From the NCBI GenBank assembly GCA_019095985.1, contig CM032669.1, forward strand, positions 8,415,391 through 8,479,390: 64,000 nucleotides of DNA. Reading direction: 5' to 3'. Within the stretch, counting starts at the first letter, position 1. The number at the start of each line of letters is the position of its first letter. The position numbers and the translations under genes were made by a program. The notes under the pieces are model-generated. The model was not told the DNA's origin. It ran no database searches and saw nothing but the letters and a program-made list of their open reading frames with translations. Positions 1 through 11,392 of the stretch are shown piece by piece. Origin of the DNA: Streblospio benedicti (lineage: Eukaryota; Annelida; Polychaeta; Spionida; Spionidae).

Positions 1-233
1 TGCCAACACAAGCACAGGCAGACCAGCGAATAGTCTCAATGGTGGAGACTGCAGGACATGCAGAAACCTGGAACAACATGAGCAGATTTTATGGGGCTAC
101 ACAAAGGGTCGTTTTGTTCGTGTGTTTTTTTTCTCCAAGCACGTATGACATTTGTTCCAGAAGTCATAACCTTTTGAGGAAGCCTCGACATGATACCTTT
201 TTGGAGAAACAGAGAGTCACGAGTAAGGAATAA
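1..233 (+). other. Possible end of a coding exon cut by the window edge
   Basis: The third frame is open from base 3 to a stop at 231-233, and the first 120 bases are less AT-rich than what follows. I recognise no domain (local peptide VETAGHAETWNNMSRFYG). Frame 2 is also open to about base 145, so the reading is ambiguous. It could be the last exon of a gene lying to the left, or chance. Confidence 0.15.
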
Positions 234-239
234 TCCTTA

Positions 240-858
240 CAGTAATATGAGAAAAGAAAATGTATTGTAATGACTGCTTATTTTGATCGATGCTAGTATG
301 TAAAACATGAAACTATCAAATGCATGTATGCGCGCGCGTGTGTAAGTATTTGATGGACACAGTATTTGGGTGCGTTGTGTTATGATTTTATACTTGTGAT
401 TATTTTGAAATACTTACTACAAACTTGCAATTGTGAGATTGTTTTCCATACATCTTGCTTAAATTATAGATACTGCTATTTGCTTCATTGACTGGTTGCA
501 AATACACTAATTATCGAAAATACTTATGGTTGATAGGACATGATTTCCGATATTGTAAAATATAAGAATATTGTGGTGCTATAGGTGTGTTACCAGTAAC
601 TGATAATCTTTTGAACATCTTTAACTTGATCTTTACATGATCATTTGTTTGAAGAGTGCATTGTTCTAATGCGCTTAATACATATTAATAGTTAGTAACA
701 ATTTGATTCAAGATGTAGATATTTTTGTGCTCATCTTGTACTGTTTAATGGTCTTCCAGGCTCATATGATGTGAGTAGATATTTTAAGTATTCTGGTGAT
801 AAATTTCGACCGAGGGCCTTGTTACCTTATTCTCCATTCTTCACAACATTTACTGACT
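240..858. other. AT-rich sequence with no recognised feature
   Basis: No open frame of note, no repeat shared with the rest of the window and no RNA gene seen. A short alternating GC/TG run lies near 330-343. Confidence 0.5.
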
Positions 859-1208
859 TATAAATGTAAATAAATGTGGTGGTTTATAGTCCTGATCCCA
901 GTCTGGCTCTCACGACTTTACAATTTTCACCAGGTCTTTGGACCACTTATTGATCTTCATTTGATGATTTCTCACATAACTTGCATCTGCAGCACATTCA
1001 GCGCACAATGCTAATCACTCACACAATCACTCACTCACTCTTTCAACCCAATGACCTGTACCTAATTAACGTGTAGGCGCCATGGAGCAGTGTGCAACCT
1101 GTTAGGGGTAAGTTTGCTCAACATCCACCAGCAGACCCGACTGGGAATCGAACCCGCGAACTTCTGTTCACGAGTCCAACTCCCTAACCACTCGGACACG
1201 GAAGCACA
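859..1208 (-). repeat. tRNA-Ser-derived SINE, full-length copy
   Basis: Read on the minus strand from 1208, the head carries a tRNA-like box A (GTGTCCGAGTGGTTAGG) and box B (GGTTCGATTCCCAGTCGGG). The shared body follows (ACACGTTAATTAGGTACAGG, then a GAGTGAGTGATTG run), and the tail ends in an ACATTTATTTACATTTA-type stretch. The head matches tRNA-Ser best (GTGGCCGAGTGGTTA), so I infer a tRNA-Ser ancestor moved by a LINE. Other copies lie at 3301-3544, 5596-5928 and 52844-53107. Confidence 0.8.
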
Positions 1209-2824
1209 CATTGAATTCAGCACTTGATAGATAGAGGGTTGTCGTGCTATATTCAGTTTAGTAGTGGTATATATGTTAATTCACCGCGCTTATGCGTAAA
1301 GTATTCCCCAATTTTGAGATGGTACTATTTAACAAACGCGGGCGGTGAATTGACAAGTACGTATATTGAGTACCACGACTAAACATGGATTCTTTCTTCA
1401 ATCCAGTAGACACCGAACATTGAGATATACAGGGCCGTAGCCAAGATTGCAAAACAGTGGAGGCAAATATATTGGGCAAGGGTGCAGACAAGGGGTGGGG
1501 GGGGATGGGGTGGGGTGGGGGGATGCAACCCCCCCCCCCACCCCCACACACACACACACCAGAAAAGTTAGACCCTTTTTCATAGCTTTTGAGGTTATCT
1601 ATGACAGAAAAAAATGAAAATTAAAAAATCTCTCCAATCTCCAACAAAAGGGTGATCTTCAAAAACAGAGGAGGCAGTTGCTACCAGCCCTAATATGTGT
1701 ACAGTGCAAACGAGACTCACCTACACCATGAGATAAAACATACAAACTTGGATGTGCGATGATGGTATATATAATCTCTATGATTATCAAGCCCACTGTG
1801 ACTGTTGGAGCTTAAACCACGCAAATATATTAACAGTGACTACCCGGTTCGTGTGTATGGTCGCCCGAATTAATGGTCCATAGGATGTAACTTACCAATT
1901 ATTCATGTCCTTTGTGTGATTTCATGCCCGTGTTAATAGTGTATTAATCCCTGTGGCTCCATAGAGTAGGTTTGCACCCAACAGCAAAGGTGAGGCCGGT
2001 CAACTTCGGGGGGGGGGGGGGGGGTGTCTCCTGAAACATGGGTACGGTTGTGTCATTTCGAACTTAGAATCGGTACCCAACGATATACTAATTTGGCATA
2101 AAAAAGTGACCCATGTCTACAACTTGACAATGAAAATGTGATCCATGTCTATACCTATGAAATAATAATTCTACATACTATTAACATTTTATCAACAAAA
2201 TATTCAAAAAATATTTAAGAAAATATATATATCAGTATCAAACAAAATAAAATCAAACTTGCACTAACAATATCGTTACATTTAAATTAGCTACCCAGAA
2301 AATACCATAGCTATACCAAAAATCACAAAATTTAGACTCATAGCTATACTAAAATCACAAAATTTAGACTCATCACTACATCTGGTATGTCTAAAAAGGT
2401 AACCCATACAAATGGTACACCTGAAATATAGGAATATAGGAATATGTGTAACTCTATACTGAATTTTCCCAGTACCTGATTAAGGGGGCGGGGGGGGGTG
2501 CTGAGTGGGCTGCAGCCAGGGGCCCCCAACATATAGGATCCCCCAGCTTTTTGCAAAATTTTTACTTGCGCAAATTTTTGACGTAAAAGCCTCTGAAAAT
2601 AAGGGACTGTAATAAAAGTTACTGTGGGGCCCCAGATTTAGTCAACATTTTTCCTTGTACTTCTTTTAAGCAAAAGCACAAAAACAGAAGAAGCCCCAAG
2701 TAAATATATTTTCAGGGGCCCCAAGCTATGTGAAATCTGTTAAACAACCGAAGCCTCAAATGATAAGGGGCCCTAGCAAAACATTATTATTTGGTCCCAG
2801 ATTTTTTCAAAATTTTTACACACA
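1209..2824. other. Gene-free stretch with homopolymer runs and GGGGCCC-bearing debris
   Basis: G-rich and C-rich runs and a CA run lie at about 1494-1560, and a run of about 17 G at 2008-2024. From about 2487 to 2850 short segments containing GGGGCCCC recur at irregular spacing, like degraded repeat copies. The short ORFs here translate homopolymers and are not genes. Confidence 0.5.
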
Positions 2825-3300
2825 TTGTTGTTAAAGAAATGTGTCCGAACACGTTCTGACATCAAGGTCTGTAGAACTCTTGAGTGCATTGTGTCTGCCG
2901 AGGCCGGGTACGAACTTACGACGTCTAGAGTACATTGTGGACAAAAAACGAGTTTCGTAGGGAAAGAATTCTGACTTTGATTTTAACATACTTTAACACA
3001 ATTATATTATATACAATATACTAAATAAATCAAAGACTTTCGACCATACTGGCCTTTTATTAGTATTTTATAGGATTTTGTAGTTAGGGAATCATCGTAT
3101 TGTTTTTGTGTGATGTAAGATATATCCATCTAACGCTCTCAAGAGTGATTATAGTGTTACAGTGTCACATTTCAAAACACCAGCTATGAAGTGTGCTTAC
3201 CTAAATTCTTAAAACCTCATACTAAATGAGGTTGAAAAATAACAATGAAATCATAAATTTACTATCAACCATCATCAGTATATTTGCAAAAGCACCTTAA

Positions 3301-3544
3301 TGTGCTTCCGTGGCCGAGTGAATAGGGAGTTGGACTTGTAACCAGAAGGTCGTGGGTTCCCGGTCGGGTCTGATGGTGGGTGTTGAGCAAACCCACCTCT
3401 AACAGGTTGCACACTGCTCCGTGGTACCTACACGTTAAATAGGTACAGGTCAGGCGAGTGAACGCTAATGTGAGTGATTAGCACGTCTGCGCTACGATAA
3501 CAGTGAATTGTGACTATACACAACCACATTTATTTACATTTAAA
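3301..3544 (+). repeat. tRNA-Ser-derived SINE, shortened copy
   Basis: The head is GTGCTTCCGTGGCCGAGTG and a recognisable box B follows. The body (ACAGGTTGCACACTGCTCC, then CTACACGTTAAATAGG) matches the copy at 859-1208. The tail is ACATTTATTTACATTTA. The region between body and tail is shorter than in the copies at 859 and 5596. It is inserted inside the modular hairpin repeat. Confidence 0.75.
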
Positions 3545-4504
3545 TCGTACAATAGGGGTCCATGTGGACCACCAATCATTGCATGTAATTATCGTTACAA
3601 ATTCATGATCTTTCTGTGATACAAATATATTCTTATGATAATTAGGACTGTGCCAGATAAAGATAACAAACAAAGAGTTAAGTTTTTAATATATACATAT
3701 TTTAATAGGGCAAAGTATCGAACAACCCTGTGTTCTCTGTACTCATCTTATCTAGGGTCCATGCAGACCCCAATAATTGTTTTTGTATTGTTCCTTATGT
3801 ATAACCAGATGAAAAAAAATCATTCTTGCTACTGGCAAGATATTAGCTGACTACTTCATTAAATGACTTAAATCATAAGTTTTCATCAGTGCACTCTGCA
3901 TTTTTTGTTGTCAGTATGTGTGGGGCCCGTGTGGATCCAAATCAATTATTTCTTATGTACGTCCTAATATTCAAGCAGATCTAATTATCTTCTGTCCTGA
4001 TAAAGGCAAGATAAAGGGTGACAACTATTTAAAAGGAAAAGTACAAATACACTGCGGATAAAAATATATCACAAAAAGTATACCCCTGTGATATAACGAT
4101 TATAACAGTTTTACGTCAATTTGCAGTACGCTTGACTGTCGATAAATTCTTCACAACCTCATACAAAATGAGGTTGAAAAATAATAAAGTATCCATGAAT
4201 TAACATTTAACCATCATCAATATATGAGCATAAGCACCTTAATCAGTACAATAGGGGTCCACGTATGGTATACATTTGTTGAACACATGACACCTGATGG
4301 TCGCCTGGATGTGCACCTGACGGTCGAAAAGCAGTTTTTACAACCTCATACAAAATGAGGTTTGAATTTGTTATGTGATGTAAGATATATTAATTAAACT
4401 CAATTAATCTATTAATACAAGTGTTGATTGCAAATGTGCCCCTGACGGTTGTTAAGCTTTCTGCACAACCCAGCGATGGATCCAGGGGTGGTGGTGGCTT
4501 GGGG

Positions 4505-5270
4505 GCTTAAGCCCTCGCCCCCCTCCCCTCAAGCTCTTTACAATAACGCGTTTAAAGCTCTCCAAACTTTTGTAAGTATCTCTCAAGTCACGCACTCCCT
4601 TACCTATACTCATAATCTCACCACCCATATACTCTCAAGCCCCTACCTTTTCTCAAGCCAAGCCCCACCCCACAACCCTATATGCTATAATCATACATGC
4701 CCCCCCCAGCCTTCTCTCAAGCCCCCCCCACTGCATAAAAATCCCCACCCTCTCAAGCTCCCACCTTGTCTCAAATCAAGCCATAAATCTAAGCCATATA
4801 CGCCATCTGTTAAGCCCAAGCTCTCTGCCTTGTCTATACTTCTCAAGCCCCCCCATTCTGTCAAGCCCTCACTTTCTCTCAAGTTACACCTTCCCCCTTC
4901 CCCTCAAGCGCATACTCACAAGCCCCCCACCCCTCATTCTCTCAAACCAATTCTCTCCCCCCAGCCATATACTCAGAAGCCCCTTGCTTTCTCTCAAACC
5001 CAAGCTTTCTCTCAAGATACCTTTTTTCCCTCAGCCGTATGCTGACAGGCCCCCATTCTTTCAAGCCAAGCCCCCCCCCCTAGCCATATACTCACAAAAA
5101 CCCATATACTATCCCCCCCAGCCCCCCAGTCCCCCACTCATTCTCTCAAGCTTACACGGCCCCCAGACCACTCGCCAGAGTTGCACCCCGCCCCCTAACA
5201 CAAAATGCTGGATCCGCCCCTGAGTGACATATACTCACAAGCCCCACCAGCATTCTCTCAATCTCTGATG
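4505..5270 (+). repeat. Pyrimidine-rich degenerate minisatellite (CTCTCAAGCC-type)
   Basis: About 750 bases of imperfect reiterations of TCTCAAGCC with C-runs between them. The flanks (GATGGATCCAGGGG and AACGCGTTTAAA) occur as a short, unexpanded version in reverse orientation at about 39590-39680 and 45890-45960, so this copy has expanded locally. The long proline/serine/leucine-rich frame across it is a by-product of the repeat. Confidence 0.7.
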
Positions 5271-5595
5271 AAAATATATTGTGTTTAATTGGTATTTTGG
5301 AATTGTTGTTCTTATGTTGTTATCTTTATATAGCTACCCCTTCGAGTCATCTAAATCTCCGTCCACGGCTCCCTGCCACGCAAAACAACAAATTTCAAGC
5401 ACCGCCCCCCTTCGAATCCTGGATCCATCACTGTCAACCTCATACAAAATGAGGTTTAAATGGAATAAAGTTTCCATAAATCAACACATTCTTACACACA
5501 TTACACGAAGAGCCCCACGTTGACTCACGGTTCGGGGCCCCACTAAATCTTATTCGGGCACTGAACTTTCCATTTATGGTATTTTCGACAAGTAG

Positions 5596-5928
5596 TGTGC
5601 TTCCGTGGCCGAGTGGTTAGGGAGTTGGACTCGTGGGTTCGATTCCCAGTCGGGTCTGGTGGTGGGTAGCAAACTTCATCCCTAAACTGTTGCGCACTGC
5701 TTCGTGGCACCTACACGTTAATTAGGTACAGGTCATTGGGTTGAAAGAGTGAGTGAGTGATTGTGTGAGTTATTATCATTGTGCGGCTGAATGTGCTGCC
5801 GATGCAAGCATACGATAAATGATCAATTGCTGATCATTGAATGTGCCAATGACCTGGTGTAAATTGTAAAGTCGTGAGATCAAAACTTGGATCAAGACTA
5901 TAAACCAGACATTTACATTTACATTTAG
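5596..5928 (+). repeat. tRNA-Ser-derived SINE, nearly full copy
   Basis: The head is TGTGCTTCCGTGGCCGAGTG and box B is GGTTCGATTCCCAGTCGGG. The body and the GAGTGAGTGATTGTGTGAG segment are followed by ACCTGGTGTAAATTGTAAAG and the tail ACATTTACATTTACATTTA. A small deletion lies between the anticodon region and box B compared with the copy at 859-1208. Confidence 0.8.
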
Positions 5929-6688
5929 AATGAGACTATGGTATTGCATAAAACATTGCATTGTGCTTTTCAAATGTTGAACCCAACAAACACTAAAAAC
6001 ACGTGGGTTTTATATATATGAGCAAAATATATCATGGATCTGCCACTGTGGTATTCGTAAATTCAAAGACAATGCACAGGAGAAAAGGCTCTGTGATATA
6101 GCTACAACCGTGGGGACACCTCTTTAATCCGGACCATGTATATTAGGGACACAGTTTCACTCTTCCGATGGCTGTATATTCTTACGTCATGCTGCCAACA
6201 ACAGTGTCTCCGCCCAGAGTTTTACTGTACATCAATACTGATTACTTAGTTAAGCCTCGGCACAAATGTCGTCTTGCACGCAAACACGTGTTCATGCTCG
6301 GCGGAAGGAACTGCTTTATATGAGTAACGAGGCAGTAGGGACTACTTTGCGGACTACTTTCATCCTAATGCACTGTTACACAGATAGTGGACAGCTTCTT
6401 TCATGTGCTGGGGTCCTCAGGCCAGACAGACGGGGCGAGGGGTTAGGGTAATGTGTATTGATCAATTGAATTGTGCATTGTCAACTGATTTAGATTACTT
6501 ATTCAATGCAAGCCTTCTGAGGATGTTCATAATTGAAACGTAAAATTGTATGTATTTTGGAAAACATTTTGGACATTTTGAACGTTAAAGCAGGTATAAA
6601 GAACTGTCATTGTTTTGACTACTATGAACTAAATATGAGAGGACTGCTGCAGCTCAAATATTAAATCAACAATGCAATGCAAACAATG
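5929..6688. other. Gene-free stretch
   Basis: No supportable coding region. A segment near 6505-6545 (CTTCTGAGGATGTTC then GAAACG) resembles the degenerate tail motif of Penelope-like elements seen better at 31515, 53830 and 61660. The open frame at 6266-6451 has no recognisable domain. Confidence 0.4.
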
Positions 6689-8947
6689 CAATGTTGTTTT
6701 ACATGTTTATTTCATTGATTGCCAATCTCATTCGCAGAAACAATTTGTTTGAAATATAATATCTGTGCCTGCATGATAAACAATTCATGTTTTTGATGCT
6801 TTAATAATCTGACAATATCCGAATCTAAAAAAGCAAATTTACAGATGTAATATTCCAATTGGCAATGCAGTTTACCACCCCCGCCACCCCCCTCAACGGC
6901 AAAATGCAAACATCAACATGCAGACCTAATCGATTTGCAAACTTGTGTTATGCATGGCAATTATAACATGCAATGTATGAGCGTATCAGAGACCCAACAA
7001 ACACTGTCAATTTCATTTGGCATGAGCCTTGAATAGACCCAGCAATATAGTTACTCGCCAGATAGCATCAACGTTGGATTGCGACAGTAGAAACTATCTC
7101 CAAAGACCAGCTCGCCAACCACCTCCATTTGTAGCAATGCCGAGGTGATCTGTTGGTTGTGGTCTCTTTGTAATGAAAAGTGTAGGATGCTGAAAAAATA
7201 TTCTCACTATGGAGGTGGTCTCTTTATAGAGGTGGTAACAAGTGGATGTTATACTGTAGTAGGTACCCGCATGGCTAAACACGAGGCTGTGTTTTATTCA
7301 TAGACTGGTTATTGGTGATTAGTAGCTCGATCATATCAAGCTCTGCGCATAGATAATGCACACAGCAAAACCTTTTTCCAGACACGCCACACAGTAAATG
7401 GATCTAGTCTCACTAGATACGACTAGCTTATACCCGTGCGGACGAAAAATCAGTAACGGGCAATACAGTCCAGTCCTTATGTTTTAAGTCAACATACATC
7501 ACCCATCTCCCTGCCCACTATTCAACAACAAATTTTTCTTAGGACTGGACTAAAGCATCCATTCTGTCCTGATACCCCGGTGGTCTAACAAAACCCATAG
7601 CCTGACAGCACCATACACATAGTCATACATTTGCTATTAAGCACTGCGATCTAGGCAGAACCTCTCTATTAAGACCTCCGCCCCAGGGGCTGGCCAGCCT
7701 CAACTGGTTTTATAGAGAGGTAAACTACGTCTCTATATTGGGGTTTAAAATAGTCTTTTTATGAGGAAGGCTTGGCCTGTCAACTGTGAGCAATTGTCTT
7801 TTTATAGAAGTCGCCTCTTTATAGAGGCGCACGTGATCCCAATGAAAGGTTCTAAAGTACACATGGTGAATGGCAGTAATCTCTTACTGTTAGATGCATT
7901 GCCACCCTAATATTTTCGCATTTGGCGTCTTTTTGAAGCCAATTGACACCATAATGGTGGCTATCATCTGAAATGTTTGTTATAAATTCGCTAATAGACA
8001 GGCAACAACACCATTTGGGCATCAAAAATAGAAATTTGCACTGCTACCAAGTACTATGAAATATGTGCACTAGCCCTGTGCATATGCACCTGATTACGTT
8101 ATGTTCAAAATTGATTTGGTAGCAAAATACATGATATCCCTCTAAAGTCATCATTATTGACAATGGGAATTTCCTGATAATACAAACTATACAAACTTTG
8201 AGTATCTTATTCAATGAACAGAAATTTTGTGTCACAGTTTCGTAAAAAACTATTCCATATGAAACTGGATGAAACTGCGTCTAGAACTTTGATGAATAGA
8301 GGTGGACTAAGAACAGAAACCTAATGTACCCCAACAATAACACTACATTCCTATCTGTACGGTGAACAATTGACACCATATGATATTTGTGTTCTATGTT
8401 GGTATCAAACGTTAATACCTACACTGTATTTAAGCTGTCACAACAAAGTGAGTAATCTATCAAAATATATGCACTAGCTTCGAAAAGCTTAATTCATATG
8501 CACCGACTACGTTATGTTCAAAATTGATTTGATAGCAAATTACATGATTTCCCCCTCGAATCATCATTATTGACAATGGAAATTTCATAAGAATACAAAC
8601 ATTGAGTATCTTATTCAAGGAATAGAAAATTTGTGTCACAAGTCCGTAATGAACTATTCCATGTGAAACTTAAAGACAAATTTTGATGTTTTAATTCGTA
8701 GCATATATAAACACAATGCACATACAGTGATAGTGTGGAGGGGCGCTGTCATCAGGATATGAACGATATGAGGGTGGAGAAATGAGACACGTGGCCAGAA
8801 AAGCCAGAGATACAAACTGATGATGACCTTACTCCTCCATTTTACTCAAATTTGATTGATTTGGTAAGATTTTTTGTTTGAAGTAGAACTTCTGAATTCC
8901 AATTCCACTTGTACCTGTCCCGGAAATCTAACGCTGCTGCTGCTGCG

Positions 8948-9007
<60 letters not shown>

Positions 9008-9071
9008 ACAGTAGTTATAGTTGATGTTATCAATGCTGTTGTCGTCGTCTTTTTTTGTTACTTCTAACAAT
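6689..9071 (+). repeat. Tandem repeat unit 1 of 3 (about 2.38 kb)
   Basis: It begins with TTTATTTCATTGATTGCCAA and ends just after a CTG tract. The same order of segments recurs in units at 9072 and 11393. Inside are two MITE-like segments (about 7085-7263 and 7648-7858) with ends like CAGAACCTCTCTATTAAGAC. There is also an internal duplication of about 200 bases (8062-8270 against 8468-8670, both containing TACGTTATGTTCAAAATTGA). No protein-coding frame is shared between the units. Confidence 0.85.
8932..9007 (+). repeat. CTG/CAG trinucleotide microsatellite
   Basis: About 25 near-uninterrupted triplets with one break near 8946. The minus-strand frames across it read as poly-alanine or poly-serine and are products of the repeat. 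Equivalent tracts lie at 11278-11331 and 13799-13863, so the tract belongs to the tandem unit. Confidence 0.95.
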
Positions 9072-11298
9072 TCAATGTCGTTTTACATGTTTTACACCTT
9101 TATTTCATTGATTGCCAATCTCATTTGCAGAAACAATTTGTTTGAAATATAATATCTGTGCCTGCATGATAAACAGTTCATGTTTTTTATGCTTTAATAA
9201 TATGACAATATCCCAATCTTAAAAACAAGTTTAGATGTGATATTCCAATTGGCAATGCTGTTTGCCACACTTCCACCCCCACCCTTCAAACTCCCCCAAC
9301 AGCAAAATGCAAACATCAACATGCAGACCTAATCGATTTGCAAACTTGTGTTATGCATGGCAATTATAACATGCAATGTATGAGCATATCAGAGACCCAA
9401 CAAACACTATTAATTTCAATTGGCATGAGCCTTGAATAGACCCAGCAATATAGTTACTCACCAGATAGCATCAACTTTGCATTGCAAGAGTAGAAACTCT
9501 CTAACCAGACCACCTTGCCAATCCCTTCCATTGGTAGCAATGCTGAGGGTGATCTGTTGGTTGCGGTCTCTTCTTAATGAAAAGTGTAGGATGCTGAAAA
9601 AATATTCTCACTATAGAGGTGGTCTCTTTATAGAGGTGGTAACAAGTGGATGTTATACGGTAGTAGGTACCCGCATGGCTAGACACGAGGCTGTGTTTTA
9701 TTCATAGACTGGTTATTGGTGATTAGTAGCTCGATCATATCAAGCTCTGCGCATAGATAATGCACACAGCAAAAACTATTTCCACGCCCGCCACACACTT
9801 ACTGGATCTAGTCTCACTACGGGCAATACAGTCCAGTCCTTATGTTTTAAGTAAACATACATCACCCATCTCCCTGCCCACTATTCAACAACAAATTTTT
9901 CTTAGAACTGGACTAAAGCATCCATTCTGTCCTGATACCCCGGTGGTCTAACAAAACCCATAGCCTGACAGCACCATACACATAGTCATACATTTGCTAT
10001 TAAGCACTGCGATCTAGGCAGAACCTCTCTATTAACACCCCCACCCCCCACCCCACCCCCAAGGGCTGGCCAGTCTCAATTGGTTTTATAGAGAGGTAGT
10101 CTACGTTTCTATATTGAAGTCTGAAATAGTCTTTTTATGAAGAAGGCTTGGGACTGTCAACTGTGAGCAATTGTCTTTTTTATGGAAGTCGTCTCTTTAT
10201 CGAGGCGCAAGTGGTCCCAATGAAAGGTTCTGAAGTACATATGGTGAATGGCAGTAATCTCTTACTGTTAGATGCATTGCCACCCTAATATTTTCGCATT
10301 TGGCGTCTTTATGAAGCCAATTGACACCATAATGGTGGCTATCATCTAAAATGTTTGTTATAAATTCGCTAATAGACAGGCAACAACACCATTTGGGCAT
10401 CAAAAATAGAAATTTGCACTGCTTCCAAGTACTATGAAATATGTGCACTAGCCCTGTGCATATGCACCTGATTACGTTATGTTCAAAATTGATTTGGTAT
10501 CATTATTGGCAATGGGAATTTCCTGATAATACAAACTATACAAACTTTGAGTATCTTATTCAATGAAGAAAATTTTGTGTCACAGTTTCGTAAAAAACTA
10601 TTCTATATGAAACTGGATGCAACTGCGTCTAGAACTTTGATGAATAGAGGTGGACTAAGAACAGAAACCTAATGTACAACAACAATAACACTACATTCCT
10701 CACTGTACGGTGAACAATACCATTGACACCATATGCTATTTGTGCTCTATGTTTTTATCAAACGTTTATACCTACACTGTATTTAAGCTGTCACAACGAA
10801 GTGAGTAATCTATCAAAATATATGCACTACCCTCCAATGCTTAATTCATATGCACCGACTACGTTATGTTAAAAATTGATTTGAAAGCAAAATACATGAT
10901 TTCCCCCTCGAATCATCATTATTGACAATGGAAATTGCCTAAGACTACAAACATTGAGTATCTTATTGAAGGAATAGAAAGTTTGTGACACAAGTCCGTA
11001 ATACACTATTCCATATGAAACTTAAAGACAAATTTTGATGTTTTAATTCGCAGCATATATAAACACAATGCACATACAGTGATAGTGTGGAGGGGCGCTA
11101 TCATCAGGATACGAACATATTGAGGGTGATGAAAGCAGAGTGCACGGCAGACCAAACCAAACTGATGATGACCTTACTCCTCCATTTTACTCAAATTTGA
11201 TTGATTTGGTAAGATTTTTTGTTTGAAGTAGAACTTCTGAATTCCAATTACACTTGTACCTGTCCCGGAAATCTAACGCTGCTGCTGCCACCGCCGCC

Positions 11299-11330
<32 letters not shown>

Positions 11331-11392
11331 AGTAGTTATAGTTGATGTTGTCAATGCCGTTGTCGTCGTCTTTTTTGTTACTTCTAACAATG
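9072..11392 (+). repeat. Tandem repeat unit 2 of 3 (about 2.32 kb)
   Basis: Same segment order as unit 1: TTTATTTCATTGATTGCCAA start, MITE-like segments at about 9489-9664 and 10013-10237, the internal 200-base duplication, and a CTG tract at 11278-11331. It differs from unit 1 by scattered substitutions and short indels, for example a deletion near 10498 that removes part of the first internal copy. Unit 3 shares that deletion, which groups units 2 and 3 as closer relatives. Confidence 0.85.
11278..11331 (+). repeat. CTG/CAG microsatellite, short and interrupted
   Basis: The tract of unit 2 is shorter than in units 1 and 3 and is broken by a CCACCGCCGCC segment. This indicates independent length change after the units were duplicated. 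Confidence 0.9.

Larger units (their letters stand above)
2825..5500 (+). repeat. Modular hairpin repeat, copy 1 (interrupted)
   Basis: Homologous to segments at 24700-25530 (-), 38060-38900 (+), 39690-40985 (-), 44360-45180 (+), 45960-47225 (-) and 50775-52260 (+). It starts near the motif TGTCCGAACACGTT, runs through ACTAAATAAATCAAAGACTT, and then carries hairpins with 8-base arms AACCTCAT / ATGAGGTT at 3213-3233, 4155-4175, 4342-4362 and 5436-5456. A second hairpin type, GGGGTCC / GGACCCC, recurs around 3553, 3750 and 3923. A SINE (3301-3544) and a pyrimidine-rich minisatellite (4505-5270) interrupt it. No protein is encoded. It is probably a non-autonomous mobile element, class unknown. 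Confidence 0.75.

Noticed and set aside
4449-5045. 198-codon proline-, serine- and leucine-rich ORF
   Set aside because: It lies entirely in the CTCTCAAGCC minisatellite and has no start context or domain.
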